This document shows, piece after piece, positions 25,257 through 34,923 of a stretch of DNA of 64,000 bases. Each line of letters opens with the position of its first letter. Positions within the stretch are counted from its first letter, which is position 1. Below the pieces are notes generated by a model. It ran no database searches and was not told where the DNA came from. It saw only the letters and a list, made by a program, of their open reading frames with translations. The stretch is from Saccharothrix ecbatanensis (GTDB taxonomy: Bacteria > Actinomycetota > Actinomycetes > Mycobacteriales > Pseudonocardiaceae), in NCBI RefSeq assembly GCF_014205015.1, contig NZ_JACHMO010000001.1, positions 7,936,001-8,000,000 of the forward strand, given 5' to 3'. The position numbers were made by a program, and so were the translations under genes.

Positions 25257-26355
25257 CGTCCTGGCCGAACTGGCCCGTCGCGTCGACCGTGGCGAGACCG
25301 TCGGCGTCGGCACGGTCGTCGCCACGTTCAGCTCCGCCCCCCGACCGCCCGGCGCGTCGATGCTCGTCGGCGCGGACGACGAGGTGGTCGGCAGCGTCTC
25401 CGGCGGCTGCGTCGAAGGCGCCGTCTACGAGCTGGCCAAGGAGGTCGTCGACAGCGGCGAGCCGGTGCTCCAGCGGTACGGGGTCAGCGACGACGACGCG
25501 TTCGCGGTAGGCCTCACCTGCGGCGGGATCATCGACGTCTACGTGGAGTCGATCGACCGGGACTCGTTCCCCGAGCTGCCCGAGGTGCTGGAGGCGGTCG
25601 AGGCGCGCGAGCCGGTCGCGGTCGCCACGGTCGTGGAACACCCCGAGTGGGTCGGCCGGCGGCTGGTCGTCCGACCCGACCGGGCCACCGGGGACATCCC
25701 CTCGGACCGGGCGAGGGACGCGATCGCCGACGACGCGCGCGGCCTGCTCGCGACCGGCCGCAGCGGCACCCTGCACTACGGGCCGGACGGCCAGCGGCGC
25801 GGTGAGGGCATGACGGTGTTCGTGAACTCGTTCGAGCCGCCGCCCCGGCTGCTGGTGTTCGGCGCGATCGACTTCGCCGCCGCTCTGGCGAGGCTGGGCA
25901 CGTTCCTCGGCTACCGCGTCACGGTGTGCGACGCGCGCCCGGTGTTCGCCACGAAGACCCGGTTCCCGGAAGCGGACGAGGTGGTCGTGGACTGGCCGCA
26001 CCGCTACCTCGCCGCGCAGGCCGACGAGGGTCAGGTGGACGAGCGCACGGTCGTCGCCGTGCTGACCCACGACCCGAAGTTCGACGTGCCGCTGCTGGAG
26101 GTCGCGTTGCGGCTCAAGCTCGGCTACGTCGGCGCGATGGGCTCCCGCCGCACGCACGACGACCGGCTGCGGCGGCTCCGCGAGGCGGGCCTGACCGAGG
26201 GCGAACTGGCTCGGCTGTCGTCCCCGATCGGCCTCGACCTGGGCGCGCGCACGCCCGAGGAGACGGCGGTGTCGATCGCGGCGGAGATCATCGCGCTGCG
26301 GTGGGGCGGGGGAGGTGAGCGGCTGGCCCGGACGGACGGGTCCATCCACAAGTGA
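25249..26355 (+). CDS. XdhC/CoxI family Mo-cofactor maturation protein
   Basis: This 368-aa XdhC family chaperone binds Mo-cofactor and assists sulfuration and insertion into xanthine-dehydrogenase-like enzymes. The N-terminal domain contains [17 protein letters not shown] and [17 protein letters not shown]; the C-terminal Rossmann domain contains [19 protein letters not shown] and [20 protein letters not shown]. Start TTG 25249 has a strong GAGGAGGT 6-7 nt upstream and overlaps the VWA stop codon by 8 bp, so the two genes are coupled. The following structural genes are separated by 108 bp with a tandem repeat. Confidence 0.92.
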   Translation: MRDVLAELARRVDRGETVGVGTVVATFSSAPRPPGASMLVGADDEVVGSVSGGCVEGAVYELAKEVVDSGEPVLQRYGVSDDDAFAVGLTCGGIIDVYVESIDRDSFPELPEVLEAVEAREPVAVATVVEHPEWVGRRLVVRPDRATGDIPSDRARDAIADDARGLLATGRSGTLHYGPDGQRRGEGMTVFVNSFEPPPRLLVFGAIDFAAALARLGTFLGYRVTVCDARPVFATKTRFPEADEVVVDWPHRYLAAQADEGQVDERTVVAVLTHDPKFDVPLLEVALRLKLGYVGAMGSRRTHDDRLRRLREAGLTEGELARLSSPIGLDLGARTPEETAVSIAAEIIALRWGGGGERLARTDGSIHK

Positions 26356-26360
26356 GGGGG

Positions 26361-26392
26361 GTTGCCACCAGAAGGGGTTGCCACCAGAAGGG
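26361..26392 (+). repeat. Perfect 16-bp tandem repeat upstream of the Mo-hydroxylase structural genes
   Basis: GTTGCCACCAGAAGGG occurs twice head to tail (26361-26376 and 26377-26392). It is directly followed by a -35-like TTGACG at 26397-26402 and lies 71 bp before the small-subunit start. The position suits an activator or repressor site; no regulator is known. Confidence 0.7.
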
Positions 26393-26463
26393 TTGTTTGA
26401 CGCGACAACTAAGAGCAGGCTCGGTTGTGACTCCCATCACCACCACACATGGAGGGTCGGTTC

Positions 26464-27009
26464 ATGAGGATCACCGTCACCGTCGACGGAGTCGACTACA
26501 GCGACGAGGTCGAACCCCGCACGCTGCTGGTACACCACCTACGCGAACGACTCGGCAAGACCGGCACCGTCGTCGGCTGCGACACCAGCAACTGCGGCGC
26601 GTGCACGGTCCACCTCGACGGCCACAGCGTGAAGTCGTGCGCCGTGCTCGCGGTGCAGGCCGACGGCCGCGAGGTCACCACCATCGAAGGGCTGGCCCGC
26701 GAGGGGAAGCTGCACCCGGTCCAGCAGGCGTTCCACCAGAACCACGCGCTCCAGTGCGGGTTCTGCACCCCCGGCATGATCATGCAGGCGATCGACCTGC
26801 TCGCGGACAACCCCGATCCCGACGAGGACGAGGTGCGGCACGGCCTGGAGGGCAACCTCTGCCGCTGCACCGGCTACCAGAACATCGTCCGCGCGGTCCG
26901 TGACGCGGCGCAGCAGATGCGCCCCGGCGCCGGTCCCGAAGCCGAGCGGGTGGACGAGACGAAGCTGGTCGGCCGCACCCCGACGCACGCGGGCGGTGGT
27001 GGGGAATGA
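26464..27009 (+). CDS. Molybdenum hydroxylase small subunit, [2Fe-2S] (CoxS/CutS-like)
   Basis: This 181-aa iron-sulfur subunit carries two [2Fe-2S] clusters. The plant-type cluster motif is [16 protein letters not shown] with a distal Cys ([11 protein letters not shown]), and the second, helical cluster is [15 protein letters not shown] plus [13 protein letters not shown]. It passes electrons from the Mo site in the large subunit to FAD in the medium subunit. Start ATG 26464 (MRITVTVDG) follows GGAGGGTCGGTTC; the 5-residue upstream start at 26449 is unlikely. The C-terminal 25 residues ([21 protein letters not shown]) are a small tail beyond the usual end. It overlaps the large-subunit gene (ATGA). 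Confidence 0.95.
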   Translation: MRITVTVDGVDYSDEVEPRTLLVHHLRERLGKTGTVVGCDTSNCGACTVHLDGHSVKSCAVLAVQADGREVTTIEGLAREGKLHPVQQAFHQNHALQCGFCTPGMIMQAIDLLADNPDPDEDEVRHGLEGNLCRCTGYQNIVRAVRDAAQQMRPGAGPEAERVDETKLVGRTPTHAGGGGE

Positions 27010-29450
27010 CCGCCACCGCCGACCCCGAGGCCGGTCGTGAAGTAGGCAAAGCCAGGCTGCGCAAGGAAGACGCCCGGCTGATCACCGGCGCCACCCGCTG
27101 GACCGACAACATGCAGCTCACCGGGATGCTGCACATGGCGGTGCTGCGCAGTCCCGTCGCGCACGCCCGGATCGCCGCGATCGACGTCACCGAGGCCGTG
27201 CGGATGCCCGGCGTGCTCATGGTCCTCACCGGCCAGGACGTCGCCGCCGAACAGGGCAGCCTGCCGTGCGCGTGGCCGATCACCGAGGACATGCTCGCCC
27301 CGCCCGCGCCGTCGTTGGCCGTGGACCAGGTGAACTTCGCCGGTGAGGCGGTCGCGCTGGTCGTCGCCCGGAGCGCGGCCGAGGCAGCCGACGCGCTGTC
27401 CGCGATCGACGTCGACTACGAGGACCTGCCGGTCGTGCTCGACCTGGAACGGGCCATCGCCGACGGCGCCGACCTCGTGCACCCCGACCTGGGCACGAAC
27501 AAGAGCGCCACCTGGGTGTTCGACTCCGCCGAAGCGGGCACCGGGTCCGAGGTCGACCAGGCCCTCGCGGGCTCCGACGTGGTGGTCGAGCGGACGTTCC
27601 GCCAGCAGCGGCTGATCCCGGCGTTCATGGAACCGCGCTCGGTCGTGGTCGACCCGTCACCCGACTCGGTGACCATGTGGTCCGCCACCCAGGTGCCGCA
27701 CATCCTGCGCTGGATGCTGTCCGCCGTGCTCGGCATCCCCGAGCAGCAGATCCGGGTCATCGCGCCCGACGTCGGCGGCGGCTTCGGCGGCAAGCTCCAG
27801 GTCACCCCCGAGGAAGTGCTGACGCTGCTCGTCGCGCGCCGGCTCGGCAAACCCGTCAAGTGGACCGAGACCCGCACCGAGTCGATGCTGTCCGCGCACC
27901 ACGGCCGCGACCAGCTCCAGCGCATCACCGTCGGCGCCCGCCGCGACGGCACGGTCACCGGCCTGAAGGTGGACCTGCTCGCCGACATGGGCGCCTACCT
28001 GCGGCTCGTCACGCCGGGCGTGCCGATCCTCGGCGCGTTCATGTACAACGCGATCTACAAGTTCCCGGCCTACCGGTTCACCTGCACGAACGTGTTCACG
28101 AACAAGACGCCGACCGACGCGTACCGGGGCGCGGGGCGGCCGGAGGCGACGTTCGCGATCGAGCGGATCATGGACGAGCTGGCCGCCGAACTCGGCGTCG
28201 ACCCGATGTACCTGCGCGAACGGAACTGGATCAAGCACGAGGAGTTCCCGTTCACCACGGTCGCCGGGCTCACCTACGACTCCGGCAACTACGAGGCCGC
28301 CACCGACAAGGCGAAGGAGCTGTTCGGCTACCCGGCGTTGCGCCGCGAGCAGTCCGAACGCCGCGCCAACGGCGACCCGGTGCAGCTCGGCATCGGCATC
28401 TCCACCTACACCGAGATGTGCGGGCTCGCCCCGTCACGCGTGCTCGGCGCCCTGCGCTACGCGGCGGGCGGCTGGGAGCACGCGGCCCTCCGGATGCTGC
28501 CCACCGGCAAGGTCGAGCTGATCACCGGCACGTCGCCGCACGGCCAAGGCCACGTGACGGCGTGGAGCCAGATCGTCGCCGACCGGCTCGGCGTGCCGTT
28601 CGAGGACGTCGAAGTGCTGCACGGCGACACCCGCGTCTCGCACAAGGGCATGGACAGCTACGGCTCCCGGTCGCTCGCGGTCGGCGGCGTGGCCGTCGTG
28701 CTCGCCGCCGAGAAGGTGCTGGCCAAGGCCCGCACGGTCGCCGCGCACCTGATGGAGGCCGGCGAGGGCGACATCGAGTTCACCTCGGGCAAGTTCACCG
28801 TCCGCGGCACGTCCACCGCCATGTCCCTCGGTGACGTCGTGGTCGCCGCGCACGTCGCGCACAACCTGCCCGACGGGATGGAACCCGGCCTGGACGCCGA
28901 GGCCACGTTCGACCCGGACAACTTCTCCTACCCGCACGGCACCCACCTGTGCGCCACCGAGGTCGACACGCGGACCGGCGCGGTGAAGATCCGTTCCTAC
29001 GTGTGCGTGGACGACGTCGGCAAGGTGGTCAACCCGATGATCGTGGAAGGCCAGGTGCACGGCGGCCTGGCGCAGGGCATCGCCCAGGCCCTGTACGAGG
29101 AAGCGGTGCACGACGAGTTCGGCACCCTCACCACCGCCACCCTCGCCGACTACCTGCTGCCGTCCGCGGTGGACCTGCCGCACTTCACCACCGACCGCAC
29201 CGAGACGCCCGCGTTGAGCAACCCGCTCGGCGTGAAGGGCGTCGGCGAGGCGGGGACCATCGCGTCCACTCCCGCCGTGGTCAACTCGATCGTGGACGCC
29301 GTGCGGCACATGGGCGTCGACGACGTGGAGATGCCGTGCACCCCGATGCGGGTGTGGAAAGCGATCCACCGCCGTGGTGACGGGGTGCCGACAACACCCG
29401 GCGCGGGCGGCGGGCTCGGTTCTCTTGACGCGCGGGGAGGTGCGGAATGA
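27006..29450 (+). CDS. Molybdenum hydroxylase large subunit, form-II CO-dehydrogenase-like
   Basis: This 814-aa Mo-binding subunit of the xanthine-oxidase family has [12 protein letters not shown] (about residues 258-269), the active-site loop [12 protein letters not shown] (about 370-381), [15 protein letters not shown], and the Glu-containing [14 protein letters not shown] near the C-terminus. The loop AYRGAGR marks form II; genuine CO dehydrogenases (form I) have AYXCSFR with the copper-binding Cys, absent here. It should therefore oxidise another substrate (aldehyde or heterocycle), which sequence does not define. About 30 C-terminal residues ([14 protein letters not shown]) are flexible. 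It overlaps both neighbours by ATGA. Confidence 0.93.
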   Translation: MTATADPEAGREVGKARLRKEDARLITGATRWTDNMQLTGMLHMAVLRSPVAHARIAAIDVTEAVRMPGVLMVLTGQDVAAEQGSLPCAWPITEDMLAPPAPSLAVDQVNFAGEAVALVVARSAAEAADALSAIDVDYEDLPVVLDLERAIADGADLVHPDLGTNKSATWVFDSAEAGTGSEVDQALAGSDVVVERTFRQQRLIPAFMEPRSVVVDPSPDSVTMWSATQVPHILRWMLSAVLGIPEQQIRVIAPDVGGGFGGKLQVTPEEVLTLLVARRLGKPVKWTETRTESMLSAHHGRDQLQRITVGARRDGTVTGLKVDLLADMGAYLRLVTPGVPILGAFMYNAIYKFPAYRFTCTNVFTNKTPTDAYRGAGRPEATFAIERIMDELAAELGVDPMYLRERNWIKHEEFPFTTVAGLTYDSGNYEAATDKAKELFGYPALRREQSERRANGDPVQLGIGISTYTEMCGLAPSRVLGALRYAAGGWEHAALRMLPTGKVELITGTSPHGQGHVTAWSQIVADRLGVPFEDVEVLHGDTRVSHKGMDSYGSRSLAVGGVAVVLAAEKVLAKARTVAAHLMEAGEGDIEFTSGKFTVRGTSTAMSLGDVVVAAHVAHNLPDGMEPGLDAEATFDPDNFSYPHGTHLCATEVDTRTGAVKIRSYVCVDDVGKVVNPMIVEGQVHGGLAQGIAQALYEEAVHDEFGTLTTATLADYLLPSAVDLPHFTTDRTETPALSNPLGVKGVGEAGTIASTPAVVNSIVDAVRHMGVDDVEMPCTPMRVWKAIHRRGDGVPTTPGAGGGLGSLDARGGAE

Positions 29451-30301
29451 TCCCGGCCGCTTTCGACTACATCGCGCCCACCACCGTGGACGAGGCGGTG
29501 CGCGCCCTCGCCGCCGGCGGTGAGGACGCCAAGGTGATGGCCGGCGGGCAGAGCCTCATCCCGGTGCTGCGGATGCGGCTGGCCGCGCCGACCCTGGTGG
29601 TCGACCTGTCCGGGCTGACCGAGCTGACCGGCGTGCACGACGACGGCGACTCGCTCCGGATCGGCGCCATGACCACGCACTACGAGGTGCAGCGCGACCC
29701 GTTGGTGCGCGAGCACGCCCGGTTGCTGTGCCTGGCCACGGACACCGTCGCCGACCCGCAGGTCCGGCACCGCGGCACGTTCGGCGGCTCGCTCGCCCAC
29801 GCCGACCCGGCCGGTGACCTGCTCGCGCCCGCGTTGGCGCTGGACGCGGTGATGGTGTGCGCGGGGCCGTCCGGGACGCGGGAGGTGCCGGCGGCGCAGT
29901 TCTTCCTCGACTACTTCACCACCGCGCTCGCGCCCGACGAGCTGCTGACCCACGTGAAGGTGCCCAAGCTGACCGGTTGGGGCGCGCACTACGAGAAGTT
30001 CAACCGGGTCGCCCAGGCGTGGTCGATCGTCGCGGTCGCGGCGGCGGTGCAGGTGTCCGGCGGTCGGATCACCGCGGCGCGGGTCGGCCTGACCAACATG
30101 GCGTCCACGCCGGTTCGGGCACGTGGGGTGGAGGAGGCGCTGGTCGGGCAGGAAGCGACGGCCGAGGCGATCACCGCCGCCGCCACCCACGCGGCCGAGG
30201 GCGTCGACCCGCCCAGCGACAACAACGCCGACGCCGACTACCGGTCGCACCTGGCCCGGGTGCTCACCGAACGCGCGGTGACGGCCGCGGTGAGCGCATG
30301 A
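29447..30301 (+). CDS. Molybdenum hydroxylase FAD subunit (CoxM/CutM-like)
   Basis: This 284-aa flavoprotein subunit of the FAD-binding PCMH fold shows the two FAD motifs AGGQSLIPVLRMRLA (about residues 32-46) and TFGGSLAHADPAGDL (about 110-124). It accepts electrons from the iron-sulfur subunit. Start ATG 29447 overlaps the large-subunit stop (ATGA), and its own stop overlaps coxG by ATGA. Length and motifs are normal. Confidence 0.95.
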   Translation: MIPAAFDYIAPTTVDEAVRALAAGGEDAKVMAGGQSLIPVLRMRLAAPTLVVDLSGLTELTGVHDDGDSLRIGAMTTHYEVQRDPLVREHARLLCLATDTVADPQVRHRGTFGGSLAHADPAGDLLAPALALDAVMVCAGPSGTREVPAAQFFLDYFTTALAPDELLTHVKVPKLTGWGAHYEKFNRVAQAWSIVAVAAAVQVSGGRITAARVGLTNMASTPVRARGVEEALVGQEATAEAITAAATHAAEGVDPPSDNNADADYRSHLARVLTERAVTAAVSA

Positions 30302-30936
30302 AGCTGGAACACAGGTTCACCGTTCCCGCGCCCGTGCCGGACGTGTGGGCGGCGCTGCTCGACCCGGAGAAGGTGGCGCCCTGCATGCCGGGCGCCACCC
30401 TCACCGGGGTGGACGGGCAGAAGTTCACCGGCACGGTCAAGGTCAAGCTCGGGCCGGTGACGCTGCTGTACAAGGGGACCGGCGAGTTCACGTCCGTCGA
30501 CGAGCGGGTGCACGCGGCCGTGCTGAAGGCGTCCGGGAAGGACGCCAGGGGCAACGGCACCGCTTCCGCCACCGTGTCCGTGGCGCTGACCTCCACCGAA
30601 GGCGCTCCCGGCACCGAGGTGTACGTCGTCACGGACATGAACATCACCGGGCGTCCGGCCCAGCTCGGCCGGGGCCTGATCAACGACGTCAGCGGCCGGA
30701 TCATCGGAGAGTTCGCGGAATGCCTGGCGACACGGCTCGCGCCGGCGGAAGCTGAACAGGTGACTACCGCGGAGACCGCCCCGCCCGCCCGGCCCAGGCT
30801 GCACGCCGTGCCGGACGAGCCGATCGACCTGCTCGACACCGCCGGTGTGCCCGTGCTCAAGCGGGTGCTGCCGGTCGTGGCCGGGCTGCTGGTGCTGGTG
30901 CTGCTGGTCCGCAGACTCCGCGGACGGCACCGCTGA
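30298..30936 (+). CDS. CoxG-like membrane anchor (SRPBCC/DUF2505-type) with C-terminal helix
   Basis: The first 145 residues of this 212-aa protein are a CoxG domain of the SRPBCC fold (MKLEHRFTVPAPVPDVWAAL, CMPGATLTGVDGQKFTGTVK). A Pro/Ala linker and one C-terminal helix (VLPVVAGLLVLVLLV) followed by RRLRGRHR, a positive cytoplasmic end, come next. CoxG attaches CO dehydrogenase to the cytoplasmic membrane in Oligotropha, so this probably docks the hydroxylase at the membrane near quinone. ATG 30298 overlaps coxM. Its TGA overlaps the probable CTG start of the next gene. Confidence 0.9.
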   Translation: MKLEHRFTVPAPVPDVWAALLDPEKVAPCMPGATLTGVDGQKFTGTVKVKLGPVTLLYKGTGEFTSVDERVHAAVLKASGKDARGNGTASATVSVALTSTEGAPGTEVYVVTDMNITGRPAQLGRGLINDVSGRIIGEFAECLATRLAPAEAEQVTTAETAPPARPRLHAVPDEPIDLLDTAGVPVLKRVLPVVAGLLVLVLLVRRLRGRHR

Positions 30937-32036
30937 ACGGGCGTGGCGGGCGACCGGTCCTCGGGCTGGTCGCCTGCCTGGTCGTGCTGGCGGCCTGCAC
31001 GGGGTCGCCGGTGGTGATCACCGCGCCGCGTGCGCCCGCGCCGACGACCACGTCTTCGGCGGTCCCCGAGCTGCCGTCGTTCACGCTGGCCGCGGGCGGG
31101 GACATTCTGATCCACCCGGCGTTGACCGAGCAGGCGGACCGCGACGGCGCCCGCGACTTCGTGCCGCTGCTGGAAGGCCTGCGCGAGGCGATCGCCGCCG
31201 ACGTGTCGATCTGCCACCTGGAGACGCCGCTGTCCGCGCCCGGTGAGCCGACGTACGGGTACCCGGCGTTCAGCGCGCCGCACGAGGTGGCGTCCGCGTT
31301 GAAGGCGATCGGCTACGACAGCTGTTCCACCGCGTCCAACCACACGTTGGACCGGGGCGCGCCGGCGATCAAGACGACGCTGGACGTGATGGACGAGGCG
31401 GGGTTGAAGCACACCGGCTCGTTCCGTTCGCCGGAGGAGTCCGCGACACCGTTGCTGCTGGACGTGGGCGGGGTGAAGGTCGGGCACATCGCGTTCACGT
31501 ACGGCTTCAACGGCATTCCGCTGCCGAAGCCGTGGATGGCGAACCAGCTGTCGACGGAGGGTGTGCTGGCGGCGGCGCGTGCGGCTCGGGAGGCCGGGGC
31601 GGAGGTCGTCGTGGCGAGCCTGCACTGGGGCAACGAGTACCAGCACGAGGCGACGCCGCAGCAGCGTGAGATGGCGCGGGCCGTGCTCGCCGACCCCGCC
31701 GTGGATTTGATCATCGGCACGCACGTGCACGCCGTGCAGCCGATCGAGCAGATCAACGGCAAGTGGGTCGTCTACGGCATGGGCAACGAGGTGGCCCGCC
31801 ACTCCGAGCCCCGCGGCATCACGGAGGAAGGCATCATCACCCGCTTCAAGTTCGTCAAGGGCCCGTCCGGCTGGGCCGTCCAAGAGGCCACCTACATCCC
31901 GACGTTGGTCGAATTCGGCCCCCCGATCCGCGTGGTCGACCTGACCCGGGTCCCCGCCAACCCCCGCCGAACCGAAGCCCTGACCCGCACGGACACCATC
32001 GTCCACAGCCTCGGCTCCACCATCGCCCACCCCTGA
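30933..32036 (+). CDS. CapA-family metallophosphatase-like lipoprotein, probable CTG start
   Basis: This 367-aa protein of the CapA/PgsA family (poly-gamma-glutamate synthesis protein fold, calcineurin-like) contains TLAAGGDILIHPALTEQA, ICHLETPLS, ASNHTLDRG, ASLHWGNEYQ and IIGTHVHAVQPIE. No ATG/GTG/TTG gives a signal peptide: GTG 30984 would leave only MLAAC. In the same frame CTG 30933 yields NGRGGRPVLGLVACLVVLAAC, a full lipoprotein signal with its lipobox Cys. That CTG overlaps the coxG stop (CTGA), as GTGA/ATGA do elsewhere in this operon. I therefore infer a CTG start. The link to the Mo-hydroxylase is unclear; it may act on envelope polymers. Confidence 0.82.
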   Translation: MNGRGGRPVLGLVACLVVLAACTGSPVVITAPRAPAPTTTSSAVPELPSFTLAAGGDILIHPALTEQADRDGARDFVPLLEGLREAIAADVSICHLETPLSAPGEPTYGYPAFSAPHEVASALKAIGYDSCSTASNHTLDRGAPAIKTTLDVMDEAGLKHTGSFRSPEESATPLLLDVGGVKVGHIAFTYGFNGIPLPKPWMANQLSTEGVLAAARAAREAGAEVVVASLHWGNEYQHEATPQQREMARAVLADPAVDLIIGTHVHAVQPIEQINGKWVVYGMGNEVARHSEPRGITEEGIITRFKFVKGPSGWAVQEATYIPTLVEFGPPIRVVDLTRVPANPRRTEALTRTDTIVHSLGSTIAHP

Positions 32037-32040
32037 CCCC

Positions 32041-32106
32041 CGCGAGTCCTACGTTCAGAACGCGCGAGTCCTACGTTCAGGACCCCCGAGTTCAACGCTC
32101 AGAACG
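32041..32106. repeat. Three diverged 22-bp direct repeats
   Basis: CGCGAGTCCTACGTTCAGAACG begins at 32041 and recurs at 32063, with a degenerate copy (CCCGAGTTCAACGCTCAGAACG) at 32085. The last copy runs into the end of the MenC gene, whose stop codon and last residues lie in it. Confidence 0.8.
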
Positions 32107-33055
32107 TGCGACCTGCGTGTTCGAGCACACCGCGGACCCGGTCCAGACGGGTGAGCCAACGGTCGGTTGTCTCGGGGTCCGCGGCGAAGTCGGCGAAACG
32201 GTCCGGTGCCGGGGCCTGCGCGGGCACGGGGAGCCAGCCGTCGACCGGACGCAGCGAGTCGACCGCCACGTCACCGTCCAGCAGCGCCAAAGTCCCCAAC
32301 CCGCAGGCGAAGTCCAGCTCCGGCAACGCCCCCGCCAACGCCAGACCGGCCGCCATCCCCACCGACGTCTCCACCGCCGACGACACCACGCACGGCAGCC
32401 CGCACGCCTCGGCCACGGCCAACGCCCGACGCACCCCGCCCAACGGCGCCACCTTGATCACGGCCACGTCCGCCGCCCCCGCCACCGCCACCCGCAACGG
32501 GTCCTCCGCCCGCCGGATCGACTCGTCCGCCGCGATCCGCACGTCCACCCGACGCCGCACCGCCGCCAACTCCTCGATCGTCCGGCACGGCTGCTCCACG
32601 TACTCCAACCCCCGCGCCGCCCGCTCCAACGCGCGGATCGCCACCACGGCCTCGTCCACGTCCCACGCCATGTTCGCGTCCACCCGGATCGCCCCCGACG
32701 GCCCGAGAGCGTCCCGCACCGCCGCGACCCGCTCCAGGTCCGAGGCCAGCACCGACCCCGGATCGGCCACCTTCACCTTCGCCGTCGAACACCCCGACGC
32801 CGCCACGATCGCGTGCGCCCGCTCCGCCGACACCACCGGAACCGTGCAGTTGACCGGAATCCGCGACCGGACCGGCGCCGGCCACCCGTCCTGAGCCGAC
32901 TCCAGGGCGCAAGCCAGCCAGGGCGCGGACTCGGCGTCCGAGTAGTCCTCGAACGCGCAGAACTCGCCCCACCCCGCCGACCCCTCCAACAACACCCCCT
33001 GACGAACGGTGATGCCGCGGAACCGGTTGCGCATCGGGATCGAGTAGACCAGCAC
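32099..33055 (-). CDS. menC: o-Succinylbenzoate synthase (MenC)
   Basis: This 318-aa enolase-superfamily enzyme dehydrates SHCHC to o-succinylbenzoate in menaquinone synthesis. The barrel residues are in order: TAKVKVADPG (catalytic Lys), IRVDANMAW (metal Asp), EYVEQPC (Glu), RIAADESIRR (Asp) and VAVIKVAPLGG (second Lys). The N-terminus IPMRNRFRGITVRQGVLL is typical of actinobacterial MenC. Start GTG 33055 is chosen by homology to that N-terminus; it lacks a Shine-Dalgarno and lies 32 bp after the amine oxidase stop. No other men gene is nearby. The stop lies in a 22-bp repeat. Confidence 0.88.
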   Translation of the reverse strand: MLVYSIPMRNRFRGITVRQGVLLEGSAGWGEFCAFEDYSDAESAPWLACALESAQDGWPAPVRSRIPVNCTVPVVSAERAHAIVAASGCSTAKVKVADPGSVLASDLERVAAVRDALGPSGAIRVDANMAWDVDEAVVAIRALERAARGLEYVEQPCRTIEELAAVRRRVDVRIAADESIRRAEDPLRVAVAGAADVAVIKVAPLGGVRRALAVAEACGLPCVVSSAVETSVGMAAGLALAGALPELDFACGLGTLALLDGDVAVDSLRPVDGWLPVPAQAPAPDRFADFAADPETTDRWLTRLDRVRGVLEHAGRTF

Positions 33056-33087
33056 CCGGTGATCGTAGAGGCGACCCGGATAGCCGA

Positions 33088-34818
33088 TCAGGGACGCATC
33101 GCACGCGAATCCGGCACCCGGTGCACGACGGGCGGCTGCCGGCGTTCCGGGTCGGTCACCAGCCCCACCACGTACTCCGCCGACATCAGCGCGCCCTCCT
33201 GCCACCCCGGCAACGGCGACACCTGGTCCCCGACCACGTAGAACCGGCCCTTGTCCGGCGCGAGCAGCGTGCTGTAGACGATGGCCGCGCTCGGGTCGGC
33301 CGGGTTCCAGTGCGCCGAGACCCCCGCCTGGTAGGGGATGTGGTGCCACGCGATGGACAACCCGTTGGGCCGGACGATGTCCTTGTCCGCGAACTCGGGG
33401 TGCAGCCGGGCCGCCGACTCGCGGGCCACCTTCAACCGGTCCGCCGGCGCCATGTCGCCGAGCTTGATCGCGTCCGCGTCGAAGTTGTACGCGCCGGTCA
33501 TCGTGCCCTTGTCGCCGAAGTAGTCGTTCGACGGGTACCAGACCTGGTTGATGATGTCATTCGTCCAGCTGATGCCGCCGTAGATCTGGTACTCGTCGTT
33601 CTCCCAGAACCGCTTGTCCGCCTGCCACCCCACCTTGCACGACGGATCGAACTGCACGTAGTCGATCGCCTTCAGGTAGGCCGTCGAGAACCCGCTCTTC
33701 TCCATGCCGCTGAGCACCGGCACCGGGATGTTGCTGACGACGTGTTGCACCTCCGCGGACGTGGTCTGGCCCTGCTGCCGCCACGTCACGCGCACCCCGT
33801 CGTCCAGGATGTCGATGGCGGTGACCGGCGCGTTGTAGGTGATCACGCCGTCCGGCAGCTCGGCGACCAGCGCGTCGACGATCTTGTCCATGCCGCCGAC
33901 CGGCTGGAACATCGTGCCCTGCCACAGGTAGTCGATCGGGTTGTAGAACTGGTGGTCCCAGAACTTCGCGTCGACCAGTTCGGTGAGCGGCACGGGCGGT
34001 GGCGGCTCCGGGAAGATGTCCATGTCCAACGGCTTGCGGTAGCCGGCGCGGGTGGAGCCGGTGTACGCGTAGTCGTGGCCGCGGTCCAGGTCGCCGAACT
34101 TGACCAGCAGTTCCAGCAGGCGTCGCTGCTGGTCGGCGTCGAGCAGGGCGAGTTCGTTGACCAGCTTGCCCTTCTTGATCGCGTGGTGGAGCAGCGCGGC
34201 GAGGTGGCCGCGGATGTCGTTGGCCACGGTCCGATTGGTCTGCGCGGCGTCTTCGAAGCCGCCGGCCCACAGGTTGGCGCAGTTCTCCATGACGTACGGC
34301 TCCAGCTCCACACCCGTGCGCGTGCAGAACTCGATCACCCGCCGGTGGTGGTACGGGATCCGGCCGGGCCCGAGGTTGAGGTACAGGCCCTCGTCGAACG
34401 TGCACTCCTGCACGGTCGATCCGCCGCCCTTCAGCACCTCGACGACCTTGGTGCCCTTCCTGGCGGTGAAGTTCCGCCCACCCGGCCGGTCCAGCGCCTC
34501 CAGGACCTTGACGTCGTACCCCTCGTCCAGCAGCTGCCGAGCGGCACTCAGGCCGCCGATCCCCGCGCCGAGGACGAGCACGGTCTCGCCGTTGCGGGCC
34601 TTCCGCGGTGTGTCCCGCCGCCGAAGCGGCGCCGCCTCGACCGGCGCGGCGCCCGTCATGGACTGGAGCAGCGCGGACGACGCCGTCACCGCGCCCAGCG
34701 CGCCGAGGAAGCGGCGACGTGAGGTGCCGGCCTGCACCTCCGGCACGTCGTCCGGCGACGGGGTGACGGCGGTGCCGCCTGGCGTCGGGTCGTCGGAGGG
34801 TTTGTCAGTGGTGGGCAC
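33088..34818 (-). CDS. Tat-exported FAD amine oxidase (L-amino-acid oxidase-like)
   Basis: This 576-aa flavin amine oxidase has a twin-arginine signal (TSRRRFLGALGAVTASSALL, about residues 32-51), so folded export with FAD is likely. The dinucleotide fold is TVLVLGAGIGGLSAARQL (about 80-97), with YDVKVLEALDRPGGR, and the C-terminal FAD contact is GRFYVVGDQVSPLPGWQEGA. The ~400-residue middle resembles L-amino-acid oxidases and monoamine oxidases rather than polyamine oxidases. It is flanked on the same strand by a thiamine-diphosphate enzyme upstream (105-bp gap) and MenC downstream (32-bp gap). A 2-oxoacid made from an amino acid could be the substrate of the TPP enzyme, but the two may sit in different compartments. 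Confidence 0.87.
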   Translation of the reverse strand: MPTTDKPSDDPTPGGTAVTPSPDDVPEVQAGTSRRRFLGALGAVTASSALLQSMTGAAPVEAAPLRRRDTPRKARNGETVLVLGAGIGGLSAARQLLDEGYDVKVLEALDRPGGRNFTARKGTKVVEVLKGGGSTVQECTFDEGLYLNLGPGRIPYHHRRVIEFCTRTGVELEPYVMENCANLWAGGFEDAAQTNRTVANDIRGHLAALLHHAIKKGKLVNELALLDADQQRRLLELLVKFGDLDRGHDYAYTGSTRAGYRKPLDMDIFPEPPPPVPLTELVDAKFWDHQFYNPIDYLWQGTMFQPVGGMDKIVDALVAELPDGVITYNAPVTAIDILDDGVRVTWRQQGQTTSAEVQHVVSNIPVPVLSGMEKSGFSTAYLKAIDYVQFDPSCKVGWQADKRFWENDEYQIYGGISWTNDIINQVWYPSNDYFGDKGTMTGAYNFDADAIKLGDMAPADRLKVARESAARLHPEFADKDIVRPNGLSIAWHHIPYQAGVSAHWNPADPSAAIVYSTLLAPDKGRFYVVGDQVSPLPGWQEGALMSAEYVVGLVTDPERRQPPVVHRVPDSRAMRP

Positions 34819-34923
34819 GATCGGATCTCCTCGCTGCGGTGCCGAACCTGGGTGCCGGACGTGGGATGCCGGACCGGGGTGCCGAAACGGACGCGGCGGT
34901 GGGGAGGGGGAGAACCGGTCGGG

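Noticed and set aside
27006..29450. Genuine carbon monoxide dehydrogenase
   Set aside because: The copper-binding Cys loop of form I is replaced by AYRGAGR, so CO oxidation should not be annotated.
32099..33349. A 416-residue version of MenC
   Set aside because: The first 98 residues are low-complexity Gly/Arg/Pro sequence that overlaps the amine oxidase gene; the family begins near GTG 33055.
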